A stretch of DNA of 64,000 bases from Macrocystis pyrifera (taxonomy: Eukaryota > Sar > Phaeophyceae > Laminariales > Laminariaceae). The notes under the pieces were generated by a model that did not search any database, had not been told where the DNA came from, and was given only the letters and a program-made list of their open reading frames with translations. The DNA lies in assembly GCA_031763025.1 (NCBI GenBank), contig JASSKH010000031.1:1426001-1490000 (forward strand), given 5' to 3'. The position numbers and the translations under genes are program-made. This document shows positions 1 through 15,193 of the stretch, in pieces. Numbering within the stretch: the first letter of the stretch is position 1; every line of letters starts with the position of its first letter.

Positions 1-439
1 CCGAACAAAATCCGAAGCCCCAAGAACGTGCAAACTCAAAAATCCACGCCAAACCCACCGGCATCGCAGAAGAGGGATCTGGGATCGCCATCAGACACGC
101 CCGGACCTCCGCCCTCGCTGTCCGATCCTCCTCAAGCCTAACCCTAGCCAGCGCCGACCTCAGAACCGCCACCCTTCCTTCCTCGGTCACGCTGTAGTCT
201 TCTGCCCCAGCTCCTGAACCCCCCCCCGGCATCACGCCAACACTTCCGACAGCAACTCCTCCTCCTCCTCCTCTCCCTCCGGAGGCGGCGGCGGCGGGAT
301 TTGCGGTGGATTTTTTTGCGGTGGAGTTCGCTGAAACGCCTCCGGAGGAGGCGTTGTTGGGGAGGGCCAGAGAGGAGAACCGAGGAGGGGATGGCGCGAA
401 AAGCGCCTCCCTCTGTCGCAGGAGAGCCGACGCCACCCC
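1..439 (-). CDS. COG7: COG7 exon 11, truncated by window edge
   Basis: Acceptor ttttgtcag|GGG. The open frame runs 146 codons to base 1 and starts GVASALLRQREALF, in phase with exon 10. A low-complexity Ala/Gly/Ser stretch separates it from EDYSVTEEGRVAVLRSAL and a helical C-terminal part. Competing frames here are Arg- or Pro-rich shadows. Confidence 0.82.
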
Positions 440-573
440 CTGACAAAACAAAAACCGAGAAAAAAAAACGGATGGAAAACATTATCACCGCGATACGGCC
501 TTATTTGTTGGAACAAAACAAGAGAACAAAACGGTCAACCTACCGGTTGTCCGGTGCTATTTATCCATCATCA

Positions 574-614
<41 letters not shown>

Positions 615-3323
615 ATTTGTTGCCTGCCTTAGTCATTTGACCATTGGCCACGCATCCATTCGGAGACGGAGCACGGGGCGGGGAGGTGTACTCAATAGGA
701 GAGATGTACTCGATCTCATGCATGGCCGTAGTCGTATGACCATAGACCCTCGCATCCCTACAATGCCGGGACGGAGCATGTCGGGTTTTCACCGACCCGG
801 CAGACATTGCTTGCACCAAGCGCGAAGCGCCGTGAGGTGTCCGGCGAGTCGCATGAAGGGTGAGCTGCATCCTACTAAGAACCGCTTGTGAGGCGGACTT
901 GCATATGGATGACAGCTTCAATGAGCTAGTTTAATTTCCGGTGTGGCCACTTCCAGAGACAGCAATGGGAGTACTATGTAACTGCCTTACCTTGAACACT
1001 ACGTGATACGATCAATTCCCTTGTGCAGAGTAAAGGTTCTTTACTTCGCACAAATGATCTAAGTAGACGACCAGCCATGGGCGACCTCCAAAAAAAAAAA
1101 AAAAAAAAAAAAACGGTACCCTGGATGTCTAGCTCACGTAGTGAGCGGCATGTTTTACAGTGTCGTTGCCAACCGACGCCAACCCAACCCATATATAATA
1201 TATATAATAGGGGGGGGGGATCGGGGGAAGAATGTAACGAAAGCGTTATTGTTGTGTCGAAAAGACGGGGAAGGGGGATTCGTTCTGTGGCAGGTGATGG
1301 GGGGGTGAGTGAGTGTGTGGGGGTGTATGTGCTCGATATCATGCATGGTCGTAGTCGTATGACCACAGACCCTCGCATCCCTACAATGTCGGGACGGAGC
1401 ACGTCGGGCTTTTTTCACCGACCAGGCAGACATTGCTTGCACCAAGCGCGAAGCGCCGTGAGGTGTTCGGCGAGTCGCATGAAGGGTGAGCTGCATCCTA
1501 CTAAAAACCGTTTGTGAGGCGGACTTGCATGTGGATGACTTGTTTTCTGGTGTGGCCACCGGCAGAGACAGCAATGGGGGTACTATGTAGTTGCCTCGTG
1601 GGTGCCTTGCCATAAACACTACGTGATGCAATCATTCCTCTTGTGCGGAGTAGAGATTATTCACCCGGTAAAATGGTCTACAACTCGATCGCTAGCTGTG
1701 ACCGACCGCCGAAAACAAAAAACGGCACCCTGATTGTCTAGCTCACGGAATGGGCAGCAACACAGTGTCACAATGTCTTTGCCAACCGACGCCAACTCAA
1801 CCCAGATATATAATATATAGTGGGGGGGGGAGGATCGGGGAAAAAAATATAACGAAGGCGCTATTGTTGTCACGAACCGACGGGAAGGAGGACTTTGTGC
1901 CCGGTCATGAGCGGGGGGGGCGGGCGGGGGGGAGTGAGTGTGGAGGGGGGGAATAGTGCACGGAAAGAGGAGGAGGGGATGGGAAGGAGGAGCGCAATGG
2001 TAAAGACACACGCACACACACAAAAACATGCACACAATACTTTATAAACCCTGCTACATGCACGTACGAGCATCATTTTTCAGTCAATACACCACAGCAG
2101 AGTGAACCCTCCTTTGCGGAGACAACAACACTGACTGCAGGGATTCATTCATTAAGGGCAGTGCACTACAGTAGAAAAAATGGCTAGCTTCACTCGGACG
2201 GGGTAGAGCGGGCCACCCTGCCGACGGCAGTCACGCTGGGCTTCAAAATCTAAGCTGGTGTTACGACCACGCAAATTGCACAAGAGTCTTCCTTCAGTCG
2301 TCGCTGAACGTACGAAAGTGCGGGTTGGAAAAAAAAAAACGATTCAAAAACATGTCCAGAAGCGGGAACGCTGAAGGAATAAATCCAACGCACGACAAAA
2401 AAAAAAACAAGGCATGTATACAGGGGGGGGAAAGGGAAGGGAAGGGAAGGGACCTGTGATCACGGCCTATTGCCCGGAAGGCCGCTGAAATTTATAACCT
2501 CATGCGAGGTGAGCTGGAAAAGGAAGTCAAAGGAACGGCCAAAATCAAACAGCCTCTCGAAAGATGAGCTCGAAAAGGAAGTGAAAAAAACAAACAAACA
2601 AACAAAAGGAACAAAACACAAACAACACAAAAAAAAAAGCATGATACGTACGCAGTTGTCGCTGTAAAAAAAGCTCTCGCGCGGCGGGATATTTTTGCAT
2701 TGTCGCCAACTCGAGTGCGTTCATAGTCGATCATGAGAATTTGGAGCATCGAGAATGTGAACCTCGGTCGGCGGCCGGTATTACGGGGGTCCATAGTTAA
2801 CAGGACCTATGTCAAACATAAAAACCTATATATTTAGGTACTTTTACTAACAATATTTGGTCCTGCTTACTATGGTCCCCCGTAATAGTAACATAACCTC
2901 GGTTGTAGAACCTGGCTTCAACCAGCTCGAGGGAGGGGGGGGGGGGGGGGGGGGGGGGGTACTTGTAGGCGCGGGGTAAAAAAAAAAAAAACTCGCATGC
3001 GCCTTTTTAGAACTGACTTTTACCGTTTTTGGGGACAAAAATTACTTGAGAAATTGAAGTGTCATATTGGTTTCTGTAGCACAGTGCAGTTCTAAAAGGG
3101 CTTGACAAACTAGTAGGCGGGCACCGTACGGGGAGGGGGGGGGGTTGCCTGCTATGTGACCCCGGATCTGAGCTGCGTACGAAAGGGGGGAAGGGACCCG
3201 GAGAAAGTGATAGTGCGAAAATAGTACGTATATCGTCCTACTGACTCTGGGACTATCACCCAGGGGGGTACTATCACCCAGGAGGGTGCTATCACCCAGG
3301 GAGTAGTGATATTATCACCCAGG

Positions 3324-3374
<51 letters not shown>

Positions 3375-4936
3375 ACTCATGCATGGTCGTAGTCGTATGA
3401 TCATAGACCCTCGCATCCCTACAATGCCGGGACGGAGCACGTAGGGTTTTCACCGGCCAGACAGACATTGCTTGCACCAAGTGCGAAGCGCCGTGAGGTG
3501 TTGGGCGAGTCGCATGAAGGGTGAGCTGCATCCGACTAAGAACCGCTTTAGAGGCGGATTTTCTATCACCCACGGGGGTACTGTCACCGAGGAGGGTGTA
3601 CGAACACTATCACCCAGGGGGGTGTTTATCACCCAGGGGGGTCGCCAACGTGTACGTTCTTCGCAAGGGCTTAACGTACCCCACACGAAGCGTACGAAAT
3701 ACGAGTTTTGGAAGCATCACACCGAACTTACAACGACGAGTTTCGAATTAACCCACGCAGCTCACAAAAGGTGCGTGTTTTCACGATATTTTCGATATTT
3801 CGTCCATCACGAGGTAAGTCGTAGGAGTCTGGCGTATCACTCTGGACGGACGGAAATATAAGGAGCGTTGGGGCATAAACATGAAGTCGAAACGGTACTT
3901 ACGTTTCCGTCCAGAGAGGAGCGCAAAAATAAAATAAAACAGGTAACATCACAGGATTGGTCCCTCTACTGTGCCGGTATCATTGGCACCAGCCAACCGG
4001 CACTATATTGTAGAGCCAACCGGCACTATATACTCCGCACACTGCCACACTGGTGAATTTCATCTGCGCCAAGCGGTCCCGCAGGCACTATAGCGGGCAA
4101 CCGGCACAATTCAATCGGCCCTATAGAGGGGTCACCACTGCCGTAATATACCCTGATATGGGACTGGATGGGACGGAAAATCAAGAATAAAAAAAGTACA
4201 CACCTCCTCGACGGTGGCGAAAAAACAAGTAATTACCCAAAAAACGGTACACCGTATGCCTACCTCTTCGACGGTGGCGAAGCAGCGCTGACATCGACCA
4301 GCGGCCCCAAGCAGCACAAGCGCTCCCTCCAAGCACTGCCAGTCGAAATCGATGCCCCCGTGAGGAGAAAAAGCATCGGCACCCTCACTGGAAACCCCTT
4401 CTGCACGCACCAGTTAGTGTGGGCAGGGAGGGCAAGGGCGAAAAAAAACCGGGTCCAACGAAAAACAAGGTTGCAGCGCGGCAACGAAATAAACACGACA
4501 ACAGAAAAAACAAAGAAAAAAAAAAAACAAGTTAACATCGAACGAATATCGCAAGATACCAACAACATACCTTTACCTGGCTATCAAGATGAGAAGAACT
4601 GTCTGTTCATTGAACAAGTATGGCACAGAGCGAAACAAGAAACGGTAAGGCGTTCAGAAACAAAACAACGGCTGACATTCTGCGAAGAACCGACGGCTGA
4701 CTATCGCAGAAGCTACGAACACATCTATTAATAGCATGACTGCTGTGTTAATGGAATATTACCTTGGCCATCACCACCACTGCTGCCGCCGGGAGAGGAA
4801 AGAGTGCGGCTGTCCCCCTCCGCCCCCCCCGGAACATCCCTCCCAGAAGAGCGGCGGCGGGACTGCTGGGCGGCGTCTCGAACACCCTGCGATGAAGGGC
4901 GAGGTTTTCGACACATGTCGATGGCGACGGAGAGAT

Positions 4937-4979
<43 letters not shown>

Positions 4980-7560
4980 ACTCATTATCATGCATGGCCG
5001 TAGTTGTATGACCATAGATCCTCGCATCCCTACAATGCCGGGACGGAGCACGTCGGGTTTTCACCGTCCAGGCAGACATTGCTTGCACCAAGCGCGAAGC
5101 GCCGTGAGGTGCTGGGCGAGTCGCATTAAGGGTGAGCTTCATCCTATAATACTAAGAACCGCTTTCGAGGCGGATTTTCGTGCGTACGGATGACAGCGTC
5201 AATTAATTTATTTAATTTCTGGTGTGGCCACTTCCAGGGTGGGGGGGGGGGGGGGCATGGGGCTGAGGAGATAGCAGAGGATACCGTGTGGTGCACATTT
5301 TTTGGTGGTGAAGCAAAGGAGAACAACAACCCGATAACATTGAACACAAACGAAGAACAAGAAAACAGAAGAGTAGCCATTTTTAACATGGTGGAAGCGG
5401 CTCCTCAAGAAGGACAGGCGAGGCGAGGCATGCCGGCGAAGCAGAGCTACTACTGCTGTTGCTGCTGCTCCTGCCGTAGCCCCCACGTACTACCACGACG
5501 TTGTACTACAGTCCTTTAACATTCAGCGGGAGAGCTATGTACTGCTGTAGCAATACAGTAGTGGTTTCACGCCATGCTGCAGTAGCTGTATGAGCCCTGC
5601 CGCCGTAGGACAGCTGCAATATTACGGGGGACCATAGTAAACAGGACTCAATATTGTTGGTAAAAATAGGTAAATATATAGGTTTCTGTGTGTACCTTGG
5701 GTCCTATTTACTACAGTCCCCCGTAGTAGCACGACCGTAGCCAACGGTGCACCAGTGACATGATACAATAATACCAGGCATGCTTTAAAAATCGCACGTG
5801 ACACGAGTATCGTTTTGGTGGCTGTACAATACCAGGGACGTAGGTCATGGAACTGGCTGTCATCCTTTAGGCCCCGACCGGAGGTTCTTTTGCCTCGTAT
5901 TCCTACCTACCTGTACGAGCGTCCTTGCGACTCACTTTTTTCGTGAACGCAATGAGCTATGTACCGCGAGAACGCAAAGAAAAAGCGATGACAACAACAG
6001 CAGTTACAACAGCAACCGTTTTTCCTTAGCGAACTGCGGCCTTAGCACTGCCGGGCCACCAGTTGGCCGTAGAGCTGCCGTCCTACAGTACAGCTGAGTA
6101 GAAAGTGTTGTTTTCTTAGCACTGCTTGGCTCGCCACTCTTGGCTTCCCACCACTTCTGTCTTCCTACAGCCTACCAGTCTGTCCCGATTCAGAAGGAAC
6201 CTGCCGTATTCAACATCAACATCAACATAGAACATCCCTTCTATTTTGGGCCAGAGCAACATACTATTATATTGCAGCCGTGGTACTTCAGCCAATCTAA
6301 AGCCACCAAACATGAGTCGTCATCTGCCCATCACATCGACACCGACACTAACCATCAACCCAAACCAGACAGCACCAACGCACACCAGCCCAGCAACGAA
6401 CACTAAACCATAGCAAGCACTGAACAAAACCGAGCACAAACAACACCACTCCAACATGACCCCCACCACTCATCACCCGAAGGCTGCACACGCTTTGGCC
6501 AGGCTCCGGCCCAGCTCCGACAACATGGTTGATTGAAACGCCGTAAAGAGCGTTGAGTTCCGCACATAGGCGCGATCGTTTTTCAGCGCTCGCTTTTTCC
6601 AGGAATTTTCCAGTACGGAAAGGTTGCCAATACCGAACAAGAACCGAACAAGGTGTTTTCGGAAAGATCTGGTCGAGATCCTTCCGAAAATAGAACATTC
6701 GGCCTTTATGCACCCTTACCGTCGTCAAGAAAAAAACGAGAGCCGAAGTCAACGCTCTTTACGGTACGCTATATAGAGTTTCAACCCCACCCTTAATATC
6801 CCGACCGCCTATTAATAGGAAAAATCTCACAGCTATTACGTAATGAGGAATTTGCGTGGAATATCAACCATTTTTGTCCCCGGAAAATGTCTCGGAACGA
6901 AGTTAAAATGTGGAGATAGTGTGGAATGTCAACCATTATCCAAAGGGAAATTTCTCGGAATGAATGATGAGGATTTCGTGTGGAATATCAACTATTATTT
7001 ATTGGGAAATTTCTCGGAATGAAAATACAATGAGGATATAGTGTGGACCGCTAGGTATCAACTATTTGTCGAAGCTGGGCCAAGTCGTACACACCCAACA
7101 CAAAACACCCCCCACACAAATCATTCACCTTGCGATAATCTAACAACCCTTTACTGGGTGTACCTTTCGGTAGCAACCTACATATAAAAAATATATACAT
7201 ACATCATACCTGAAGTATATATGATATACACATGCGTAAACTCAATATACTCCTGTATATCGTTGAATTTGGCACCAGGTGTTGAACATCTCATAAACTA
7301 TCGCTGTATATACCAGAGTATTACTCACAATATATACCAAAACCGTAAAATGCGTGTCACGATGCGTGTCACGTGGAACAAAACACACCTTGATGAAGGC
7401 AGAGAGAGAGAGTCCGACACTTCTTTCAGGAGATCCCTCGCCTGGTACCCCGCGGTCAGCTCTGTGCACCGACCCGCCGCCTGCCCAACCACCGAAAAAC
7501 CCTTTGTGGACTCGTCGGCTACCTGAACCATCCGAGAAGAGGGAGAGGAGGAGTAGAGTA

Positions 7561-7591
<31 letters not shown>

Positions 7592-10500
7592 GGGAGGGAG
7601 GGAGGGAAGGAGGGAAGGGAGAAGGAGGGAGGGAGGGAGGGAGGGAGGGAGGGAGGGAGGAGGGGGAGAGGAGGGAGGGAGGGGGGGAGAGAGGGGGGGA
7701 GGGAGAGGAGAGAGGGGGGGGGCACCGCTTAGGGGTCGGTTCGGGGGCTTCCAGGCAGAAGATACACAAGCAAAAAGCCCCAGACGTATCCGGTACCAGG
7801 TATCAAGAATCGAGCATGTATCCAACACCAAACAGTAAACATCACAATCGTAAAAAAGACAAAAATCAGTACTATACGTCCTGAATATTTATGTATTCAT
7901 ATGTATTCGGTACGGTACCGGTACCAAATACCAGTGCCAAATATCACGTCTTTTGAAAAGAAAAAGAAGAAAAGAATAATTACCACTTGAATCACAATAA
8001 TCCAAGTAGTTCAAAAAATCAATTTAACCCAATCCCCCACGCGAGTTAGATCATTTTTGTGCGAACCTTCCCTGCGCACAAGGGGGATGATCGCATCACG
8101 TAGTGTGTATACGGTAAGGCACCCACCCACGAGGCGGTTACATAGTAAACCCATAGCTGTCTCTGGAACTGGCCACGCCAGAAATTAAATCAATTCATTG
8201 ACGCTGTCATCTATATGCAAGAAAATCCGCCTCCTCTAAAGCGGTTCTCAGTAGGATGCAGCTCACCCTTCATGCGACTCGCCCAGCACCTCACGGCGCT
8301 TCGCGCTTGGTGCAAGCAATGTCTGCCTGGTCGGTGAAAACCCGACGTGCTCCGTCCCGGCAATGTAGGGATGCGAGGGTCTATGGTCATAAGACTACGG
8401 CCATGCATGATAATGAGTACCCCCCCTCCCCACTGCCCCTTGCTAACACAATGGCTCTCGCCCAAACCCCACAAGATATCGAATTTCGAATATCGAACAT
8501 CGAATATCGGATATCGAACATCGAATGTCGAATACCACACCGGAGGGCGGGGGGGACGGGAAGCACAACGTTGCCTTAAAGAGAAAGGTGTCGCCGCACC
8601 GCGCGTGAGCGTAGAGGTCAGCTTGAAGGCTTCCTGACAACAGATGCCGGCTACCGACACGACTTTCTCCGGACCAAAACGGACCGTTTCGTTATGAATC
8701 CCTCCGGGACCCCTTTGATAGCGACCAAAACAATGGTTGTCAAACTTTGATGCTATCAACGCCTACGAGCAGCGTGAACGCCCAGCCGTACGGCTATAGG
8801 CTATGCTGCGCCCGAGCCGTACATTGTAGTAAATCGGACACCGATTTGTGCCACCCCCCTATATAATCACGCAAAAATGGCCGTAACGTTGCTGTAAGAA
8901 TCGCCACATGATATCGCCAAATTCCCTATCTCAAGTATCAGGAGGGGGATGAAACGAATGTTATACACCTCGAATAGAATCATAGATCATCTACAGATCA
9001 TTATCACTTCATGATCTAGATGTGTCAGGGCAGATAGATCATCTCTGATCTGTATATCTGTATGATCTAGCTCATGTTGCCACGTGTGTGTGACAGGGCA
9101 GATATACTCCTGATATGTATGGTCTACCTCGTGTTGACAAGAGGGAGCCGTACTGCAATCCGCATGATCTACGAGTAAGACTTGCTTCCTGGGTTGGATC
9201 TGTACCGTACAGATCCTTCACAACATATCATAACGGCATGACAGGACCTAGATCTACTGTAGATACGTAGTTAGATAGATCATGATCTGTGCATCGTGAT
9301 CTGTTCGATGTGTGAAATACTCAAACTGTCCTCACATTTCCTGGACAAAATAAATACTTGGGGCTGGGCACCGGCTGGCTCAGTCAGTAGCGACGATACT
9401 GTCGTCAAAATCAATCAAATCAGTATACTGGATTGCAGCAGTGTACTGTCTCTCCTCACTCCTCTCTCCTCCCGAGACGCATTTAGCGGGTCTCCGTACT
9501 GTAATATGGCGTGTTTCTTGTAACGCACGTGATAGATACTCCTGCAGAATATACTGGCCAGGTCAAACCAGTAGATTACTACTGGCAGTATATTTACTAC
9601 TGTACTGGCAATACATACTGTGCCAGTGTACCCAAAGACTGGTACCAAAGGCATCACACAACACGCTTCACCTTCAGCATCACATGGTACGAAGTACTAC
9701 ATCTGTTAACATAGTGTACTGTGCCTGATGTGTTGTATGCGAAAACAGTGTCACTCCGCAACACCAGAACAACCGCGTACTCAACGTATTTTCTCCCCCC
9801 CCCCCCCCCCCCCCCCCCCCCGTGTGTTACAAAAAATTTTCCTGTTTGATTGATCACCGAGGGCGCAGTCGTACCTTTCGTCCATGGCCATCGACACGCC
9901 TGGGGTAACATAGTCCCTGGGAAATATTATAACACACCGAATACCGTAAGGAGTGAATGAAGACCGTTGACATCGCACAAGGGCGCTACCATCGTTTTTC
10001 AGCGTTCCGTTTTTCCAGAACGGGAAGGTTGCCATAAACCGAACAACAAAGGAGGCGTTTTCGGAAAGATCTGGTCGAGAGCCTTCCGAAAATATGACGT
10101 TCGACTCTTAGCACCGCCATCATTCATTTAACGAGAAAAATTTCAATACCGCTCAAAAGCGACTGCACTCCAGTGCGAAAGCATCGGTCTTTACGGTATA
10201 CCAACACCAACACCAACACCTCCAACGCAATCAGCCCACCAACACCACGACCACTACCACTACCAACAAGAACAACAGCTATGGTCGTAGTCCGTTTCTT
10301 ATCAGGTGCATAAATAGCAATCACAACCCACAAAAAAATAACTTGCTGTGGGGAAAAAAATGACCAAACTTCCGTTTTTTTTTTTTTTTTTTTCCTAACG
10401 ATAAGTATGCTTGGGTCGGGTTTCCTAGTTGGGTTACTCTGTAGGTTGTTAGGAAACGGAGCAACTTCTGACTCGGCTAGGGCCTTCGGATTCAACTGCT

Positions 10501-12523
10501 CAGCCAATCAGCTCCTCATTTTTTTTCGGTTTCAAACAATTTTATAACCCAACTAAATTGGATCATCGGGAATACATTCAAGAACAGGAACAAGAACGGG
10601 AACAAGAACGAGAACAGGAGCAGGAACAAACACACAAACAACAACAACGCAGTCGGAAAAAAATCATCACCTCTTCCATCCTGCGGGTGAACATCATCGC
10701 CGCCGCCTCGCCCCCTTCTCCCTGTCCAGTCGGAATGCCTTCCAGGGTTTGCAGCAGCGGCTGCAGTTCCAGCGACAGGTGACGCCGCTCATGGAGCCCG
10801 AAACTGCCACAAGGAATGGAATCATCACGACACAGCCAGCGCAATACAGTCAGCACAATAGAACCTACCGCAATATGTTCAGCACAAAGAGCCAATAGCA
10901 TAGAGCCAGCACACAGAGCCAATAGCATAGAGCCAGCACAAAGAGCCAATAGCATAGAGCCAGCACAATAGAGCCCGCGCAATCGAGCCAGCGCAACGGG
11001 GGGGCGGGGGGGGGGGGGGGGGAAGCCACACACGTGAAAATACAGCGCATCCCATCGCATCGAATCGGATGGGGTCGGATCGCAGCGATTCGGAGGTCGG
11101 ACTGCGCAGTGTTTCGAAGAGACGAATTGCGGGAATGTTTCCACACCTCGAGCAGATCATGATCTATCTGATCTGCCTACATACAGAACATTCAGCCCCT
11201 CACCTACCTGCCGTCATGACGTGCTGTGAAGGATCTATCTACCTGCAAATATAGGGCAGATCCAACCCAGAAAACATGCATGTGCTGCTGTATATATAGG
11301 TCATGAAGACTATCACGGGCCTCACCCGGCGACATGAGCTAGAATCATACAAGATCGGGAATTGACCTATCTATCTGCCTCGAAATGCCTGCTGTAAAAT
11401 CATGAAGCGGGAATGATCTGTAGATGATCCGTCCGAGGTGTGGACGTGTTCCTGAGTTGAGGCCAGAGTAATTCGGAATGGGATCAGAGTTTTTGGGTGG
11501 ACGCTGCCGACGGCTAATTATACCTAAGAGGGGCGGGCGGGATTACACTGCCACGCGGGAACAGAGTGCCTAGTTTTTGGTCGTGCAAATTTTATCCGAG
11601 CCCTAGGAGTACTAGAAACGTCCTATCGCAGCACTAGAAATATCTGCTGTCGAATCGGACCGCACCTAATCTAAGCACGTCTCATCTTAGCGTGTCCAAA
11701 CACAGGCGAATCGTGGATGCGCACACGCCACCACATGTAGCAGTAGTACGCCCAAACACGCATGCACATAGAATACGATACATGAAACACACGTACGCAC
11801 GTACACACGCGCAGTAAGAACATAACCCAAACGCACTCGAACAAGCAACCCGAACACACACCCAAGAACCCTCAAGCACCCCCATCCCTACCCCCGCCCG
11901 TTCTATCAACTAGCCCTTTCCCAACATTCACCCACCTCTATCATTACCCCCACTTCCACTCTCCATCACCACCTTTGCCCCAAACTACACCCCACCCCCA
12001 CCCCTCCTCTTGTCTCCACCCTCAACCCCCACTTTTACCTCCGCCATTATTCCCACTCCCAATCCCACGCCCAACTCCACTCCTATCCCCATCTCCACCC
12101 CGCTCCCATTCCCACCACCACCCCTATCCTCATGCCCCCTCAACCCCCATCCCCAACCCACCCCAACCCCCACCCACACCCACATCTACCCTAACCTCCA
12201 AACCTACACACCTAGACCCCTACACCAGCCGCCAATCCCACCGCAACCATGCCTACCCTAAAAACCACCTTGAAAAACACCGGTACACGTTTCGTTCGCA
12301 GGTTAACGGAATACCGAAATTTCGAACGACCAACACCATCCCGGACTATAGTGTTTGTTGGCAAAGACAGGAACGAGGCGTTTACACAGTATAGCATGTG
12401 TAGACGCTTCGAAAGCTTGACCCCACTCCCACCCCGACCCCAACCTCCAACCCCACCTCTACCCCCCACACTTGCACCAACCCCACCGCCCGCACCTTCG
12501 TCTCGACCGCAACCCCGACCTCG

Positions 12524-12555
<32 letters not shown>

Positions 12556-15157
12556 TTCTATCCCCCCCCCCCCCACCCCCCCCCCCCCCCCCCCCCCCAC
12601 CCCCCCCCCCCCCCCCCCCCCATCTATCCTCACCCCGCCCAAAAAAAAAAAACATCGTCCACTATCCCCAAGCCTCGCTCCCTCACCTGTCCTGAATGGG
12701 CCGAAACGCCGCCGCAGACGATAGCAAAACCGCCATAAGGTCTCGCTCGCTCGCACCCCTCGCCAGCTCCAGCGCCTGACCGACGAATCTCAGCACTTCC
12801 GTCAGCAAACCGACGGCATCCCTCCAAGGAGCGGCTTCCAGGTGTTTCTACAAGGCGGTGGTGGCGGTGGCGGAGGGGGGGGGGGCAGTGGGGAGGGGGT
12901 GTATTCGATATCATGCATGGCCGTAGTCGTATGACCATAGACCCTCGCATCTCTACAACGCAGGGGCGGAGCACATCGGGTTCTTATCGACTGCGCAGAC
13001 AGTGCTTGCACCAAGCGCGAAGTGCCGTGGGGTGTTCCGCGAGTCACATGTAGGGTGAGCGGTATCCTACTAAGAACCGCTTGTGAGGCGGCCTTTCTTG
13101 CATGTCGATGACAGCTTCCAATAAATAGAGGGGAGCGGGGGGGGGGGGGGGAGGGAGGGTTTGGGGGGGGGGGGGCGTACTAATTTGTTGCCTGCCTTAG
13201 TCATTTGACCATTGACCACGCATCCCTTTCGAGACGGAGCAGCTTCGGGGGGGGGGGGGGGGGTAATATGATGCTGTGCCAGGGCGAATTAAACTTTTTA
13301 CTATGAATGTTAATAGTGCAATACATAATTATATTACCCTGATTCAACCTACGTGGTTTATCCGAAAAAAAAAAAAAAATGAAAAAAATGGAGTGCATGC
13401 AGTTAAATTTTGAAGGTCTTGATTTCTTCTCTTACATACCCCAAAAAATGATCAAAATCTAAAACCAGGCGGAACACTGGTGGGGGAGTAGTAACAGGGG
13501 CCATGCCTTTGAACCGTTTTTACTCTGGCATCAAAAGCTTATCATCTGATGTCAAGTAGGCTGGACGCCAAAGCACACTGCCATAATAAGCCTGCAAGGA
13601 GCCGATAAAAAATCACACCGCAACACGTATCGTCGAATACATACCCTTGCATGAAAGGAGCCAGTCACAAATCACACCGCAACCTGCCGTCGAATACATC
13701 TTCTCACACGAAAGGAGCCAGCCGCAAACTACATCTCAATATATCGCCGAATACATCTTACATGAAAGGAGGAGCCAATCACAAATCACACCGCATTGTT
13801 CAGCCAATTACCAACCACAAAGCAACACCGCAATGTACAGCCACTGTACAAAGCACACCGCAGTGTGCAGCCAATCACCAGTCACACTGCGACGCATGCC
13901 ACCCCTTTTCACCTGAAAGGAGCCCAGGAGCGGCTGAAAAGCCACGACCACCAGCTGACAGAGCACCGCGGGAGAATTGTCGGAGCCGAACAGGTCCGAA
14001 GTCCTCTTTCGCTCATCCATCATTGAGCCCTAGGACAGCGCCGAAGAACGAACACGACAAGCAACGGAGAATTGGAACATTGACGCCCGCAACGATAGGG
14101 CACTACATAGCACCGGGTTGAGGAGAACCGACCCGCGACAAGACCCATACCCCACGGGTCAGTCGGAATCCGGCGGGTCGGGTCGGGTCGGGTCGGGTCG
14201 GGTCGGGTCGGGAGTAAGCGATTTTTTACTGAAAAAAAAAAAAAATTGCAAGCCCGATACCCGATCCCATGGTGGCTAGGTATCTAACGTACAGTTTGTA
14301 TACAAATATGTAATCAAAATGATAGTTATATTTCGGGACAGAGGGGTATTCTAAAGTAGTAGCGGTCCCTCTATAGTGCCGGTTGCCCGCTGTAATGCCT
14401 GTGAAAACGCTTGGCACAAACAGATGGGATTAACTATTAACCAGCGTCGTGTTCGGAGTAGTACGTTGGTGCCGCCTGCCGCCATAGTGCCAGCCGGCAT
14501 TGTTGGCCGGCGCATACACACCGACCGGCACTAACGAGAGGCCATTTTCTGTACCGCTGTGAAATACACGTCGGATCTGGAGGAAATTGCGTAGCTCGTC
14601 GCATGAGAAAGCTCCGTCATTAGCCAGAAGCGTCTGGGCTGTACTAAAGTCAAGTGAAACCCCTAACCCCTACGGCAGCACGCCTCCTTGAGGACCTCTG
14701 TATAAATAACCTCCGAGGAAAGTTATACGCGCCACCCGTGCGACAATGATGACGATGACGATGATGACGATGACAATGATGACGATGAGGAGGAGGACGA
14801 GGAGGAGGAGGAGGAGGAGGAGGAGGAGGAGGAGGAGGATGACGATGTTCTCACATTATTACTAGCCCATGTCCCTGAAATCTAGCCCCGTGGTCATGAA
14901 ACACGGAACAATAGAGTAGGCTCGGTGCAACAAGAAAAGAAAATGGAAGCAACCCTTCGGACTGTAACAAAAGTTTGGGCTCTAAAGCGCATCCCCAATA
15001 CCTGTAGAGCATAAGAGGAGGTACGGGGTCGGGGCCTAGGGAGTAGGGAAACCCTTTACACGTAAAGCCTCCTATGGCTATATGGGTGATCGGTGCTTGG
15101 CGAAACTCCCTACATATGGAGGTTAAGATGAGGTGGTGGTTGGAGATTCGTCCTGAT

Positions 15158-15193
<36 letters not shown>

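Larger units (their letters stand above)
440..4263. other. COG7 intron 10, packed with repeats
   Basis: Holds the LINE end at 612-668, three copies of the poly(C)-tailed element, a palindromic element at 2779-2889, a small palindrome at 3839-3917, and G tracts at 574-610, 2935-2959 and 3325-3373. No supported gene is seen. Confidence 0.6.

Noticed and set aside
613-1631. Recurring open frame beginning MQLTLHATRRTPHGASRLVQ in many places
   Set aside because: It is the translation of the SINE-like element itself. It appears in nearly every copy, runs into the C tail as poly-Pro, and has no supported start context or domain.
7242-7884. Long Pro- or Gly-rich frames on both strands
   Set aside because: They are produced by the G/GGGA simple repeat. 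The real coding there is COG7 exon 9 at 7389-7522 in a different reading.
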